Of a stretch of DNA of 64,000 nucleotides, positions 1 to 13,256 are shown in pieces. The position numbers were made by a program, and so were the translations under genes. Each line of letters starts with the position of its first letter. Within the stretch, counting starts at the first letter, position 1. The notes beneath the pieces are model-generated. The model saw only the letters and a list, made by a program, of their open reading frames with translations. It did no database searches and was not told where the DNA came from. The stretch lies in the NCBI GenBank assembly GCA_019722365.1, contig JADFUC010000501.1, positions 1,488,001-1,552,000 on the forward strand, given 5' to 3'. The DNA comes from Lithospermum erythrorhizon. Lineage: Eukaryota; Streptophyta; Magnoliopsida; Boraginales; Boraginaceae.

Positions 1-151
1 GCACGAGCAAAATGTTTACCGAGATCGCGAGTACGAGGGCAGACATCATTGTGCTGTGGTCTGGGATCGGGATCATCTTACCGCCAGTTAGAGGATACGG
101 CGGCCGATGATAATGCGGGCATCCACCACCACCACCGCCGCCACCGCTTGA
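1..151 (-). CDS. possible partial exon of an unrecognised gene running off the left edge
   Basis: This stretch is clearly more GC-rich than the AT-rich sequence after it. On the minus strand one frame stays open from a possible splice acceptor (TTTCTTAG, about position 152) to the window edge. It reads a run of serines and glycines, then CPHYHRPPYP, then a hydrophobic stretch (ALVLAISVNILLV) that could be a membrane segment or signal anchor. The plus strand also has short open stretches, one with a proline run, so the strand is uncertain. I do not recognise the family. GC content and the open frame are the only support. Confidence 0.25.
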
Positions 152-3100
152 CGACTAAGAAACACATGAGTGAATGTGTTTTAGTTTTTTTATGTTATTA
201 TGTACTTTGAAACCATTATGGTTTATTTTATTTTGCGTCATGTACCGTGTTCTAAACAATGAATATTCATGGTTTGCAATTTAGTATTTGAACAATTTAG
301 TATTTATGGTTTGCAATTTTATGTCATGTTGTTTCTATCAGCGATTCGGCTCATGTTGTTGCTAAAATTTGCATTCGCTTATTCAAGTAAACGTGGTAAC
401 GCTTTATATTAACGCGTTAATTCCTAGATTTATCTTCATGGCTTTAAACGCTACTCACGCTGTATTAAACGTTACCACGCTTATATTATAATTCATGTTA
501 TCGACGTCATATAAGCGTTGGCAACGCTTATCGGCTTGCTGGGGGCCTCGAACTCAACCTTCGCCGGGCGCCTCGCGCCAATCTTCTGGCTAAACTCATT
601 CGCTTCCTATCCAGCTTCGCTATAAACCCATGGGCCTTCAGCAATTGGGGCTGATCGACTCCTCGAATCGGGCTACCGGGCCAAGCCTCGAATAGCCCTG
701 TCTGCTTGCCTCAGCCTACCCCTCAACCATTAAATAGTTTGCAATTTTGGAGAATCCTAAGCCTATTCTTTTGTTAGATCCTATTTTCCAGAAAAGATGC
801 TCTCCTTCATGTGAAGAGAGTATATCATAAGAGAAGTAAAAATAGATTTTTTTTTTGATAATTAATGCATAGAAATATTAAATATTCACTAGCTATCAGT
901 ATACGCTAAAATTCTCATACAATTCAAATCGCGATTTAATTTTTTTCGAATCAAGCAAGATAATATATTCAATGCATGAAAGAATAATTCAACTTAAAAA
1001 TAAATACATGATCACTAAAATTTATCGACATGGAATATTACCACTTTTTACCTTATCGCAATACCTAATTTACCGATCCATACCTCCCAACAAATCTCAT
1101 AAATATAAATCGGGTACATGCTCATCCGTATGTTGCCATAAAATATTAAATATTGACAAAGTTTTAAATTGCCTGAAAGTAGTAGCTTATTTTTTAATAA
1201 GAACATATAAAGTAAAACAGTCAATAAGAATATTTTTATTAACGAGTTTATTTTGCGATTTCACAAAAGTATTTACATAAATAATGCATAATTTTAGCCT
1301 TTAGGTAATAGTTATACGGTATAGATTACTAGTTTGGGTCGTGTATATAGAGTTTCCTTTGATTGTTGTTCTAGTTACTCTCTATGGGTACATGTAGATA
1401 AAGTTTCAAATCGTGGCTTCATCATCATTCGACATGTTAATACAAATTCAAATCTCAAGTTTACAGTTTCTAATGCATAGACTTGAGTCAAGAAGGTGGC
1501 TTTGATTGAAGGATGGATTGGTTTTTATTATGTTTTTTTTTTGGAGTGAATGAACGAGCATCATGGGTTTTGCCTACATCGCAAGATCGATAGTTGCTGC
1601 AATATTTTGTGATTGAGGTTTATTTGTTGAAGATTTAGATTATTACAAGGATTCAACGGTCCATAAGATGTAAAAGATGAACGTAGTATTTTGTACTTTT
1701 TTTGGAGTTAATCCATTTTGTAATGAAAGAGAAGAAATCTTGATCTTGATTGTTATTAATGAAGTTGTAGGACGACCAATAATAATTGGCAAAGGGACAT
1801 TTATAAAAGAGGTGGTTTATTGTTTCAAAAGAATTTTGACAAAATTCATTCGCATTTTATATTTATGATATTTTTGTAAACATTTTTCACAAGCCTCATG
1901 GGCTGGTTTGTTTTCATACGGGGCCGCTTTAATTTTATTTTAATTTTTTATTTTTTCCAGGTATTATTGGATATGATGTTAAAATTTGTGGGGACTTTTG
2001 GGATTTGTGGAGATTTTTCATTGATGGCTTTGTAGATATCTCTTGTTTTGAAATTTTTTTGTGGCCATCTTCGAATATCTTCTCTCCCTGTCTGTCTAAT
2101 GCATAGGATTTCTTTGGTTATAGTTTCAGGAAAGATACTTCAGAGGAGAGGTGTTCTAGATATTTCCTAGTAAAAGGAGGTTAAAGACTTTAGAGGACTG
2201 ATTTTGTGAGGTATTTTGGATGTGGTACTCTGAGATGGAATTTGGGGTAATTTTTGGAATCTAGTGATCAGACCAGATATTTATATTTGTACCAGTACCA
2301 ACAGTCCATATGATGTTTAATTTATTTTGTCTAGGCCTGGAGACTTTTCCAAGTCTAAGAATGGAATATTTTTTATAGAAGTATTAAGGGGAGTAGTTTT
2401 GAGGTAATATTTTTATTTGAAAAGTTCACTCATCGGAGAATTGGAATATTGAATAAGTTTTCATTTATTTCGAGCAAGGAGAGCAAGATTGAAATGATGG
2501 AGATGTTTAAATCCCAATCCTCCATTTTCTTTTTCAAGACATAAAAATTTTCAGTTAATCCAATGAATATTTTGAGGGTGATTTTCACCCAAAAGAAATT
2601 AACAAGAAGTTTGTCGATTTCATCAATATATTAATTAAAGATAGAAATAGAGATTGAAAATTTAAACCTCAATCGCTAGTTTTTTAATGTATAAATTAGT
2701 GTACAAATGTTGACATGTCTCTCCATCTGGAACATGACCAAGGCCTTTGAGAAGACGGACATTGTGAAGATAACAAGGCCACACGTGGTTACTAAGTAGG
2801 GTAAAAAGGAATAAAGTAATGATGATAAATAGTTCTTGAAAACCAACAGTCAACCAAGAAAAGAAGAAAGCAATTATATCTTTGTTGACCACACGTTGGG
2901 GCATCAAATTGTTGCAGGTCGCACTTCTCCAACCCACTCAACATTGCATGCTCCAACTCCTTGTCCTTTAAAGGAAAACACTACCCATGTTTTTTTCTCA
3001 TTCAATACTAGCCAAATTTGATTAATGATGTTCTTAATGTAAAATCAAATACTAAACTACCATCGAACTAAAACTTATATTTGAATTTTTCTTTTATAAT

Positions 3101-5900
3101 ATATACTACGGAGTACTATATATATATTAAACTTATTAGATATTAAAAATTTAATGTTACTAGCTATTCGACACACGTATTACTTGCGAAATACTAATAT
3201 TTATAAAGTATGTATACAATTATTACTAATAGCCAAATCACATCAAAATTTTCCATAAAAAATTTGTTGAAAATGAAATACTCCTAACACAAATGCAAGT
3301 GTAAACAACTACCTTATTAGATAATGCACCCTTCTCGTAAGCATTTCTTCACATTGGTATGTAATGTTCTTGTTGTGTTTACATAAAAAATGAAACAATA
3401 AAAGAAATCATAAACAAAAATGGGATGATTGAAGGAGGTTTTCAAGAGATATTTTCGGTCCACATATTATTAATAACTATTCTCATTATGTTTAAGCATA
3501 GTGGAGTGTTAATAAAATTAGTTATATGTGTGCTGAAGATATTTATAAGAATTATGTATTATTTTTATAATAAAATATAACTAAAAAAAATAAATTTAAA
3601 AAAAAATCCTGTTAAATAAGCATTTAAAAACGTTACTCAATGGTAAAACAAAGATATGAATCGAAACAAGCTTTTTATTTTATCTTGGATATAATTATTA
3701 TGAGTATTACGAATAGATATTTATACTAAGAAGCATGTATAAGAGTCTTTTGCGCTGCTACACTACGTTAAGCTTACCACAAAATTAAAAATAAAAAAAT
3801 TACTGGTGATGATAAAATAAGTAAATACATTAATTCGATTTCACTCAGAATCGCCCAATGTAGCTAGACATTATATATAAGATGTATTCCCTTTCACTTC
3901 TCATTCATGCAAATTCTCCACAATGCAATTCAAATTACCCATTATAATCCTATAATAGACGTGGCTAGATTATAACAATTTATATTTATGCCCTCCAACT
4001 TATTTTAATATGTTATTATGTTATTTTTTTTCTAAAGTAAAATGGGTAGAAAATGAAAAGTGATTTTGGTGAAGCCACGCGAATTCAACTACGATATTCT
4101 CTTTATATATAAGATGTAAAATTCTAGGGCATCACATGAACCTATCTAATCCCGTCTATGACAATAATAATTCATAATGAATTTTACTACCTTTATCCCT
4201 AAAAAATTGTTATATTTATATTTTTCATTATAAAAAATTAACAAATTTTATGATCTTAATTGACATTCAAAACTTTTATTTGAATCAAAATTATCGCTTA
4301 ATAAGAAAGATGCTGAAAATACTATATACATATTAATATATTTTTTTCAAACAAATATATAACATATTAAAAGTTATTAAAATTGAAAATTAAAAAATGT
4401 CAATTTATTAAAAATCAAAATACTATAATATTTAGAAGTTTTAAGTAATAAATGACTTCAAATGTGTTAAATCTACCAATATAAAACAGGATTCCTTCAT
4501 AATAACATTTGAAATACTATGCTTTGATAAATGAAGGGTCATTTCGGAGTTCTAAACTAGGATGTGTTTCTCTACTCACTGCAACTCAGGTTGTCTCCTT
4601 CGAAGAGAAAAATATCAAAGACAGACGTTATTAGTGATATCTTGAAGATGGAGACATAAAGAAGAAACAATCAAAAAATACACAAGCATAAATAAAAGGG
4701 ACCAGGACATGAGATCAAGTTGGTTTGGGTTAATATATACTCATGGCTTGATTGTTTTATAGGCATGGGTTAAAAAAGGTGGAGTTCTCAGTTGGCATTA
4801 ACAGATGCGAATCTTCACTCTACTACTTTAGAATCTAAGAATTGCATGTGAATGAGAATCTTGGAGTACTGACACAATTTCATCATATATTTCAGTATGA
4901 AATCCTCTTCTATGGTTTTTCCATTATAATTAGTACATTTATAATACTCCCTAGCTCCTTTCCAATTTGTAGTGGTGGAACCTTGTTTTTTGCACAATTT
5001 TAAAAATCATTTGAAATGATGTGTTATAACCAATTCTCCCTCCAATGTATATCTCACAAAAGTCAATTGTCAATTTTATCTTAGTAGTAAATATAATAGA
5101 GTTGTGTTATGAGAATTTAATCTCAATTAGTGATAATAATATTACAGATTTAGCCTCTCATCATAGTATACATAATAATATTGTAATTTAGCCCCCAAAT
5201 AAATACATATATAATGTTATAATTTGATCTTCAAATTGACAATTAACTCCTCACAAAATATCAAAATTATAAAATAATATTGAGATTCTAAGAATTAAAA
5301 ACTTTGGTAGGGAGGGGTGAAATATATATATCCATGTAGCCTTGCTTTCAGGCAATCAGTTCCCAAGGAAACTAGTAATAGATAAGAACAATCAAGCCGC
5401 CTTATGTTTTATTAGTCGATTAGCATTTGGAATGTTTTTTAGGATCAAGTAGTTGACTTGGTCAAAATCATGTATGTGGAGTATACATTTGATTCTTTGT
5501 GGACAACCTTAATTTTGAACATTCATATGGAGAAGTAGTTGTAAAATACTTTAATTTTGTGGTCCTTAATTTATACCACTTGAAACTACTGAAATGATTA
5601 AAACAACTACATTGGCAGAAATAATAAATATGATACAATAAATGCCCTGATTTTCATATTCACAATTTTGGTACTAGAATTTCATGGAAGCCAATTACAC
5701 GAAAAATTGTCAACCTTTCATATCCTATAACCTACCAAAATTTCAATAACTAGAAACTCCCCAAAATAATACATCAAACTACTAGCTTACTATATACTAT
5801 AATCAAAGGCCCTAATGATAAATAAAAACTTAGGAAAATAAAAAAAAAAAAAATAAACTACAAACATGAAATATTTACATAAACAAGCTAAAGATTTGCT
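152..5900. other. intergenic, AT-rich, no supported gene
   Basis: I see no gene I can support here. The short open frames on both strands show no domain. Positions 380-720 are unusually GC-rich and hold inverted repeats (see the hairpin at 511-531) and the inverted pair CGTGGTAACG/CGTTACCACG near 392 and 469. Positions 1500-2450 are T- and G-rich with no recognisable coding. The end next to 5900 is the 3' flank of the YUCCA gene. Confidence 0.5.
511..531. repeat. perfect 9-bp inverted repeat with a 3-nt loop
   Basis: ATAAGCGTT and AACGCTTAT are exact reverse complements separated by GGC. The hairpin lies in a short GC-rich island beside other inverted motifs (near 392 and 469). No gene is recognised next to it, and its role is unknown. 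Confidence 0.6.
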
Positions 5901-5924
5901 AAAGTTATAGTTTAAGTTGAACTA

Positions 5925-8900
5925 TTAATGAAATTTTGTTTTTTCTTGATATCTCAAAGCCATGGCTAGTTGAATATCCTCTGCAATCCTCTTGGCATCA
6001 AGAGATGCACCAAGTAAGCCACGTTTAGTGAACCCCACTGCATATAACCCACATTCTCCTTTCCACCCATTGGGAAATGGTTTCTTTGGCAACCCATCTT
6101 TCTCTGAGAACATTTCCCTTTCCTATATACACAATAATTTCAAATAATACCACCATCAGTGCATGCTAATTAAATGCTTAAAAAAAAGTTCACGTTAGTG
6201 GTGGGGTTTGAACTATTAACTTATCGTCAAGAGAAGATATCAAAATAAATATAATTTGGTGGCTTGAAATAGATGTATAAAATTTGAGTTAATTAGAAAT
6301 TCGCTTCGTGATAAGAGACACAGACTACAACATAACACTGCATTCTCAATAATAACATACTATCGTGATTTTGGCTCCCAAATTAATGATCCATCTAAAA
6401 CTTTAAATTTTAAAAATCATACATTATCGCGACCAAAGCAACAATGGCTCTCAAGACGCCATCTAACCAAAACGCAATATCAGATCAATATTCCGAGATC
6501 AAAAGACTCACGTCCGCTACCACTATTACCAAAGCTAACTATACTCACTATCTGGAACTATTTTAACAATTAATTCTATAAAATTTATGTAATGGTATAC
6601 CCATTACATAAAACCTAAGTATACCTTTAGCCAAGATGGCACATTGCTTTTATATCCTGTTGCTAAAATAATAGCATCAAAATTCTCTCGTTCACCATTC
6701 TCAAATTCCACTGAATGTCGTGTTAATCTTCGTATTGCAGGAGTTACCTGAAAAATCAATACACCAAAATTATGCTTAATTCTTTATGACGACAATAACA
6801 TATTGATAATATATAGTAATAATATTATCGTTTTTTAGGTAACAAATTTGGCACGTGGTACTAATAATAAGTTGATATTCTCCTTGAAAAAAATAGCCAT
6901 CCGGACCAAATGTGATTGAGCAATAAAGGTATTGTCTTGAAAGAAATCATGACTTATAAAGTAATACTACCTCCAATTTAATATATATGACAAGTTACAG
7001 ATGTCTAACTTCAATTATCAATTAATTATTATTTTTACCAAAAAAATATAAAATCGAGTATCAATAAATTTGTACTTAAATATATATTTTCATAAAGTAA
7101 ATTTTTTAATTTTCATCACGTAATTAATTAGTTATTGATAGTTAAAGTTGACACGGAAAATGGTTTCCAAGCACGAGAGTAAAATGGTTTTAATTTATAA
7201 ATTAATACCGATAAACGAATAAACTCTCTAAAATAATAAATTCGTCCTGGCTCCGATTGACCGCTTAAAAAATTACAAAATCAATAAAATAATAAGATAA
7301 TAATTTTTGTAAACTTTTATAATATAGGTCTCAAGAAATCATAAATTAGTCAATTTTAGAAATTGAAAAAATAATTATTACAACTTAATAAAAATATGAC
7401 TCTATAGTTGTTTGTTTTCTTTTAAAGTTTAAATCTTGTTGGAATTCATGTCTAATTTTTCTTATCGCATCCAATAGTTCCGTGTCAGATTTTCGAATCG
7501 TAACATGTTTTCGGTAGTTTTAGAAAGCCAATGCTGTTTCGCGTAATATGTTCCAAAGCTACCGTATCATCTTCAGTATCAGCTATATTTATAGGTATAA
7601 TGTCAAATGCTTATGATAATAATATTAAATTTAAAATCAAGTAATTACTATAACTAATATGAAAATAATTAATACTATTTCTTATTATCTTATCAGATTT
7701 TTACTATCTTCATATTTTCTCAGATGATTCTATATCTTTTGGATCCATCTCAATAAATTTAAGAAGTCATTAAATGTACATACATGTCTTCGTGTTATTA
7801 AAAACTCTTTAAATTAATAAATTATTAATTTATGAATAAATTAATAATTTTTTAAATTAATAAATTTCACCGATCCCAAACGCTATTAATTTATAGAGTT
7901 TTTACTGTACTTAAGTTGGTTTGTTTATTCAAAATTGGAGTGGACAAAAAAAGAATAAGTATGTACGTAGTGCTAAAGCAATCATGGAGTTTCAAATTAT
8001 ATGAGATCCTACAGACAAACAATCACATACAAAGTGACAATAAAGTCACACTACTACTTGAGATTTCACAATTTGAACAAAAATACTACTAGTTATAGTA
8101 AAGTGCTACTTTATGGTTTGCTAAGTTGCTTTTATTTTATTATTTTGTTCTTAGGTCAAAAAATTATAATTTGTGCATCATTTAGCACCATCAAAATGTA
8201 TGCTTAGATTGTAAAATTATGTTTCTTAATTGTAAAAAAGGAAATCAATACAATAGTTAATGCATTGAGATATTATTAACCAAAACTCTAATATTTATGC
8301 AATAAAATAATACCGTGATATCGCCACTACTGATTTTGGCTAGGGTCCCGACATCGAGCACAGGGGTCTTTCCGGCTACATTCTTTAACTCCAACGGTCC
8401 CATTTTCGGCCGATAAAGGCCGAGCTTGGCCGTGTCACCGAGCAGTAGCCATGACACGATCAATAAGAAACGATCGACTAATCGCAATGGAAGCCACTTG
8501 AGCAACCACATTGATAGTCCAAAAGTTGATGTTCCAAGCATCTCTCTTGGTAGGACGTGCACCTAATAATGTACATGATAGTAATATTAGTAGTAATCAT
8601 CGTTAAGAATTCTAAATCATAGAAAAAGAAAGTGTTACAAGGAATAAAAAAGTTAAGAAAGCACCTTTAATAAAGTATGATTTTTAATTAGGGCAAAAAA
8701 TATTGTGCAAGTAATTTAGTAGCTAAACTAAGGCGTGCTTGATAATCACAAGAGCGTTTGTGAAGGAATGTTTTAAGATTTGCACTTTTGAACTACAGAA
8801 TTGAAAGTACTGTTGGAACTTGAAATGATGACTCGAAAACAGTGGTAAATCTGACATCAAATCATAAAGTCTTTTCCATTTCCTCTTTTGAACATGAGTA

Positions 8901-10043
8901 CATGACCAACAAATCCAACTAGTGAAGCCCTAATAATAATAATCCCCCATTGATAATAAATCATTCCAAAATATATGAAAGACTTGTAAAACTCCACCTC
9001 CATGAACTTGAAAGACACTATAGCTAGAAATTCTACGTTGAGTGATAAATGTGAGAGGCACATAAGGAAAATAAAAATGATTGAGGAATTGAAGAAAATA
9101 ATATAAGAAAGTTTATATATAGAAGGAAGTTATTAACATAGAAATTCAAATTAAGATATTCATTCGAAGATCAGGGAAAAAATCATAAAAGATTTCATGT
9201 TAGGGATTTGATACAATAAACAAATAAATTTGAAAGGGATAAAAATAGTAGGCAAATCTTGAAGAGAATTCTTACAGAATCTCTAACAACAAGAGAAGGT
9301 CTAGCATTATGATTGCAAAGATCCAAACACACTTCCATTCCTGAATTCCCACATCCAACAACCAAAACTTTTTTCCCTTCAAACAAATCCCCACTCTTGT
9401 ACAAACTAGTATGCATTACACTCCCTCCAAATTCCTCCACCCCTTCAATATCCGGCACTACAGCCTCAGCATTTTCGCCCGTGGCTACAATTAGCCACGG
9501 GCAGAAATATTCTTCCTTCTCCTTCCCCTCCCTTGAAGGCGCCATTCGTCTTCACTCTCCACAATCTTTCACCCTTATCATACTCAGCACTGACAACACT
9601 CTTATTAAAAACCGGCCTAATATCAAATTTTTCCGCGTATTCTTCCAAATATCGAATAAATTGCCTTTTATCCGGATAGTTAGGAAACTATCCGGAAAAG
9701 GCATGAGTGGCAGCTCACAGAACTGCTTCGGCAAATGTAGCCGAAGCCGATCATACGTCTTGAGCTGCCACAATGAAGCTATACAGTTGGATCTTTCCAA
9801 CACTAGGCTCACCACTCCTTTAGACTTCAAACATGCTGCTGCTGCCAAACCTGATGGTCCCGCACCGACTATCAACGGCCCTGGAACATGTATTTTATGA
9901 GTACTCTCACTAGTAATATTTCCAGTCTTATTTCGATTACTCATGTTTTTCCCAGTCTTATTTGGATCACTCATCTTTTTCCCAGTAGTCCAGTAGTATG
10001 GATCATGTACTCTTTTTCCTTCTATTTCTCCCAAGAACCCCAT
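5925..10043 (-). CDS. YUC2: YUCCA-type flavin monooxygenase (YUC2-like), exon 1 carries two compensating frameshifts
   Basis: YUCCA enzymes convert indole-3-pyruvate to the auxin indole-3-acetic acid using FAD and NADPH. Exons on the minus strand: 10043-9276, 8562-8314, 6747-6625 and 6122-5925. All introns are GT-AG and phase 0, and the conceptual length is 445 residues. Visible motifs are the FAD site [13 protein letters not shown], the ATGENAE motif, the NADPH site [25 protein letters not shown], and the C-terminal block [16 protein letters not shown]. The N-terminal HDPY and the VVRDS sequence before intron 1 favour the YUC2 subgroup. Exon 1 leaves frame near 9682-9690 (one base fewer than expected) and returns between about 9520 and 9556 (one base more). 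The direct frame has a TGA at 9554-9552. This could be an assembly error or a real pseudogene; everything else looks intact. The ATG at 10043 opens a slightly long N terminus. Confidence 0.9.
9919..9978 (-). repeat. 30-bp tandem duplication inside the YUCCA N terminus
   Basis: Two near-identical units of about 30 bp (CCAGTCTTATTT, then GATTACTCAT or GATCACTCAT, then a T run) lie in tandem, and a third begins after them. They keep the reading frame and add a repeated NKTG...MS segment before the FAD-binding motif. Family members usually have a short variable stretch here, so the insertion may be neutral. Confidence 0.7.
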
Positions 10044-10077
10044 GTAAACCAACTAAAATTAACAATTAAAACAAGAA

Positions 10078-10080
10078 ATA

Positions 10081-10141
<61 letters not shown>
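10078..10141. repeat. (AAT)n microsatellite about 35 bp upstream of the YUCCA start codon
   Basis: About 20 uninterrupted ATA/AAT triplets lie immediately upstream of the YUCCA start on its transcribed side, so they fall in the leader or core promoter. A repeat this long and pure is expected to vary in length between individuals. Confidence 0.9.
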
Positions 10142-11733
10142 GCTAGTACTAGAATTAGTAACTAGATAAATTATATTTTAAATAATATTCTTGTAGTATA
10201 TATTATAGTGATTGGATACATAAACATAACGAAAATCAAGGACACCCATTCGATTAAAACAACTCTTTGTTTTTTTATTTTTTTAAAAAAGAAGCAAACA
10301 AGAAGAGAACTATTTTATTATGTTTATGACTAAGATTTTTGAGAGAGTTTTAAGGGATAAGTCCCAAAAGAATTATCTAAGGATTAAGATAATTTCCTCA
10401 AGAGGTGGAGAGAACTAAGAACGTTATTATCCACTTATTAAGTGAGTGAGAGTGAACAAATTTGTGGGTATTTTTGTGTTGTGAATTGTTTGGTTGAAAT
10501 GCAGAATAAGCGGATGGAGGCAACGAAGTATGCAGTAGGCTAAATCAGCATTCAATCAAATCAAGAAAGAGAGGAATGAAATAAATTGTTGGAACAATAA
10601 TATTAATATTATTCCTTTTGTATGTTCATATAGATAGATAGATAGATGGAATGAATGCATTAATTAGATGTATGAATGTTTGAGAAAGATAGGTCGAGCA
10701 GGTGGCATTGAAGTTATCAAAGGGTGTGGGGGCATAGATAGAGCATGCTTCTTATTGTGCGTTGTGTGAGCCTATATATACTGTGTTATATACTCCATCC
10801 ATCATCCTGCTACAATTCTAATTCTGATCACGCATCAAAATTTTTATTTTATTTTTACTCGATCATATAATTTCAATACAACTTTACGCTGATTCTTTAC
10901 ACTTTTTATCCCTTAATAAAGAATAACAAATTTTTATTTCACGACACTAAAATATTTTTACAGATAATAGTAATATTACTCCAACCCCTTAATAAAATAC
11001 TTTTTAATTTTATGATTAAATAAATTGTAACGAAAATGTATTATGTGTGTGGTAGATAAATTGCAGGAACAATTTTGGAGTTTGTAAAAATTGAGATCTT
11101 ATTCAAGAATTCATCATGTTGAAAAGTGAATTATTCATTAGAGTTATATAAATGTATGTGCAATAAGTTATTTCATATAGTGAGCAATATAATAACTTGT
11201 TACTAAGAAAAATTCTTGAAAAATATATTGTGGACGAATGTATAATATTTGATACTTTTAAGGATGATATTCTAACATTTTGTGTTATTTTTGAAGATTC
11301 ATCTACAACATCATAACTATTTATAACTAAATTTTTAATGGATTCTAGCTATTATCTGGACCAAATCGACAATTAGTTATATAACATATACCCTCATCAC
11401 TTTTACAATAATCACTAATGAAGATTCTCACTATTTAAGTTTTAATATTCATCCTAATTATAGATTAGTGATATGATGATCCTTAACCTAATTTTGAGCG
11501 TTTTAAAAGCATATTAATATGTACTCTTCAAACATTAGCGCACTCATTTTCATTTTTATCTTCTGCTAATTATTATTAGGAGTTGTTAATTAATTAACTA
11601 ATCAAAATGATATGATGTTTGGGCGAGCCTATATGTATCGTAGATCCTTGGCCATACGGGTCAGAATCGAGGAAATATACAATAGTGAGGCCCCCAGAAG
11701 AAAGACCAACGAAACACGAAACCGAAGAACGAA
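10142..11733. other. YUCCA upstream region and intergenic sequence
   Basis: There is no coding sequence I can support. The part next to 10142 should hold the YUCCA promoter. A GATA-type tetranucleotide run (TAGATAGATAGATAG) lies near 10630. No clear regulatory element stands out by eye. Confidence 0.45.
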
Positions 11734-11957
11734 CCTCACAATATTTCACCAAAGTAATTCCTCCACCCGAATTCGAACACGCGATGTCTGAATGTCTATA
11801 CCCCAATCACCTTATAATATTTCAAAGAGTACCTCCATTTAATCGAATCGCTAATGTCGAACATTTTATACCCCAATCACCTTGTAATATTTCAACAAAC
11901 TAATTCTTTCATACGGATTCGAATTCACTATGTCGAAATGTCTAAACCCCAATCACC
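11734..11957. repeat. imperfect tandem repeat, three units of 70-76 bp
   Basis: Units begin at about 11734, 11810 and 11880, and a fourth is cut off after 11956. Each starts with CCTT or CCTC followed by AATATTTCA, and each ends with ACCCCAATCA after an ATGTCGAA- or ATGTCTGAA-like motif. The units differ by scattered substitutions and small indels, so the array is old. No open frame of known type spans it. Confidence 0.75.
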
Positions 11958-13256
11958 TTGTCACTTACCAGATTACGCCTCGAAACCTATTAAAAGCGAT
12001 ACGCCGATTATATGATGCGATGTGAGATCATGAAAGCCAATAAATAAGAGGTCGAATTCTTCTAATTGGGTCCATTTGATGTACATGATCCTAATTTTAT
12101 GCTATAACATTGTGATCCAACCATTATACATTTATAGATTCAAAATTTAATCTTTTCCCTAACCGGGAGTGATAAGTGCGTCAGGAAGAAATAATAAACT
12201 AAAACACCGATAACAATGAATAATAAAATAAAAAATTGAAAGTGCCGACAACCGAACTCAAAACTTATCTGCTTAATTTGTTGTGTCGTGATATAAACGA
12301 GCCACCGCCAAAGTCGTGACATACCTATTATCGGGTTGTAAATCGTACTGCTGAAGTCTCCCAAGGTTAACACAATACCACACTACCCGTCCACCTCAAG
12401 AATATGGTTTGGAACTTACAACAACTTTACCTTAAATGAACGGTAACGATTTGGTCGACATCTAATTGAAATGAAAGCAATCGTTATCACAAGGCTTCTC
12501 ACGAGAATTGTTTATTGCCGCAGCTTTTTCCTGCAGAGAGCATTTGAGATTTTTTTCTATTTGATTAATAGAAAGTGAACGATGGAATAAAAAATTTGTT
12601 CTCACATATTTTATAAATTTTTGGTGCAACAAACTACAATGTATAGCTTCTAAAAAGCAGTTAAATTGCATTAGACTCCTACCAACTATTTTTGACCGCT
12701 TTGACTTAAATAAATGGTTTTCAAGCCTTTTTTCCAACAATCCTCCAATAAAAGGCGAAGAACAAAGAAGAAAATATTCTAAAGGAAGCGCTTTGACACT
12801 TAAGCATCAATATCTTTCGATTTGAATTGACATCGAGTAAAGATGAGGCAACAACTTTCGCCTCAATGAAGGAACTTCGCTCGAACTTATCGACTTAGAT
12901 TGGGACTCTTATAACACATATCATACCTTCAAAATTACGCAAGTTCCGCGATACAATACAACGCATATAAAGGCCATGCGCATCTCTGCCCAATGAGCCT
13001 CAGAAGACTGACCTAAATCTTTCATGGATGGCGGCCATACCATCACACTCACGTAGGTAACTCGCATAAATAAGGTCTCACTAACACTGCCCTCAAAGCA
13101 TAAGGATATAAAGCTCCATCCTCATCAATATCCATCAAGGCTACCACCAAATAATCGCCATAACATCATGTCGATGCCCATCGTTTGACCACACCACCAA
13201 ATAATCGGGTTATGGAATACGGGCGTCAATATCCATCAAGTGCGTCATCACTAAAA
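11958..13256. other. intergenic; may include the 3' remnant of the minus-strand copia element
   Basis: No intact gene is visible. On the minus strand, about 13215-12900 has short stretches resembling the later reverse transcriptase and RNase H part of copia elements, including a phrase like SSEAHWAEMRMAF that may match the RNase H region. It has many breaks and this reading is tentative. Positions 12000-12850 show nothing recognisable. Confidence 0.35.

Noticed and set aside
9313..9900. 195-residue plus-strand open frame
   Set aside because: It is the antisense shadow of YUCCA exon 1, whose minus-strand motifs are unmistakable.
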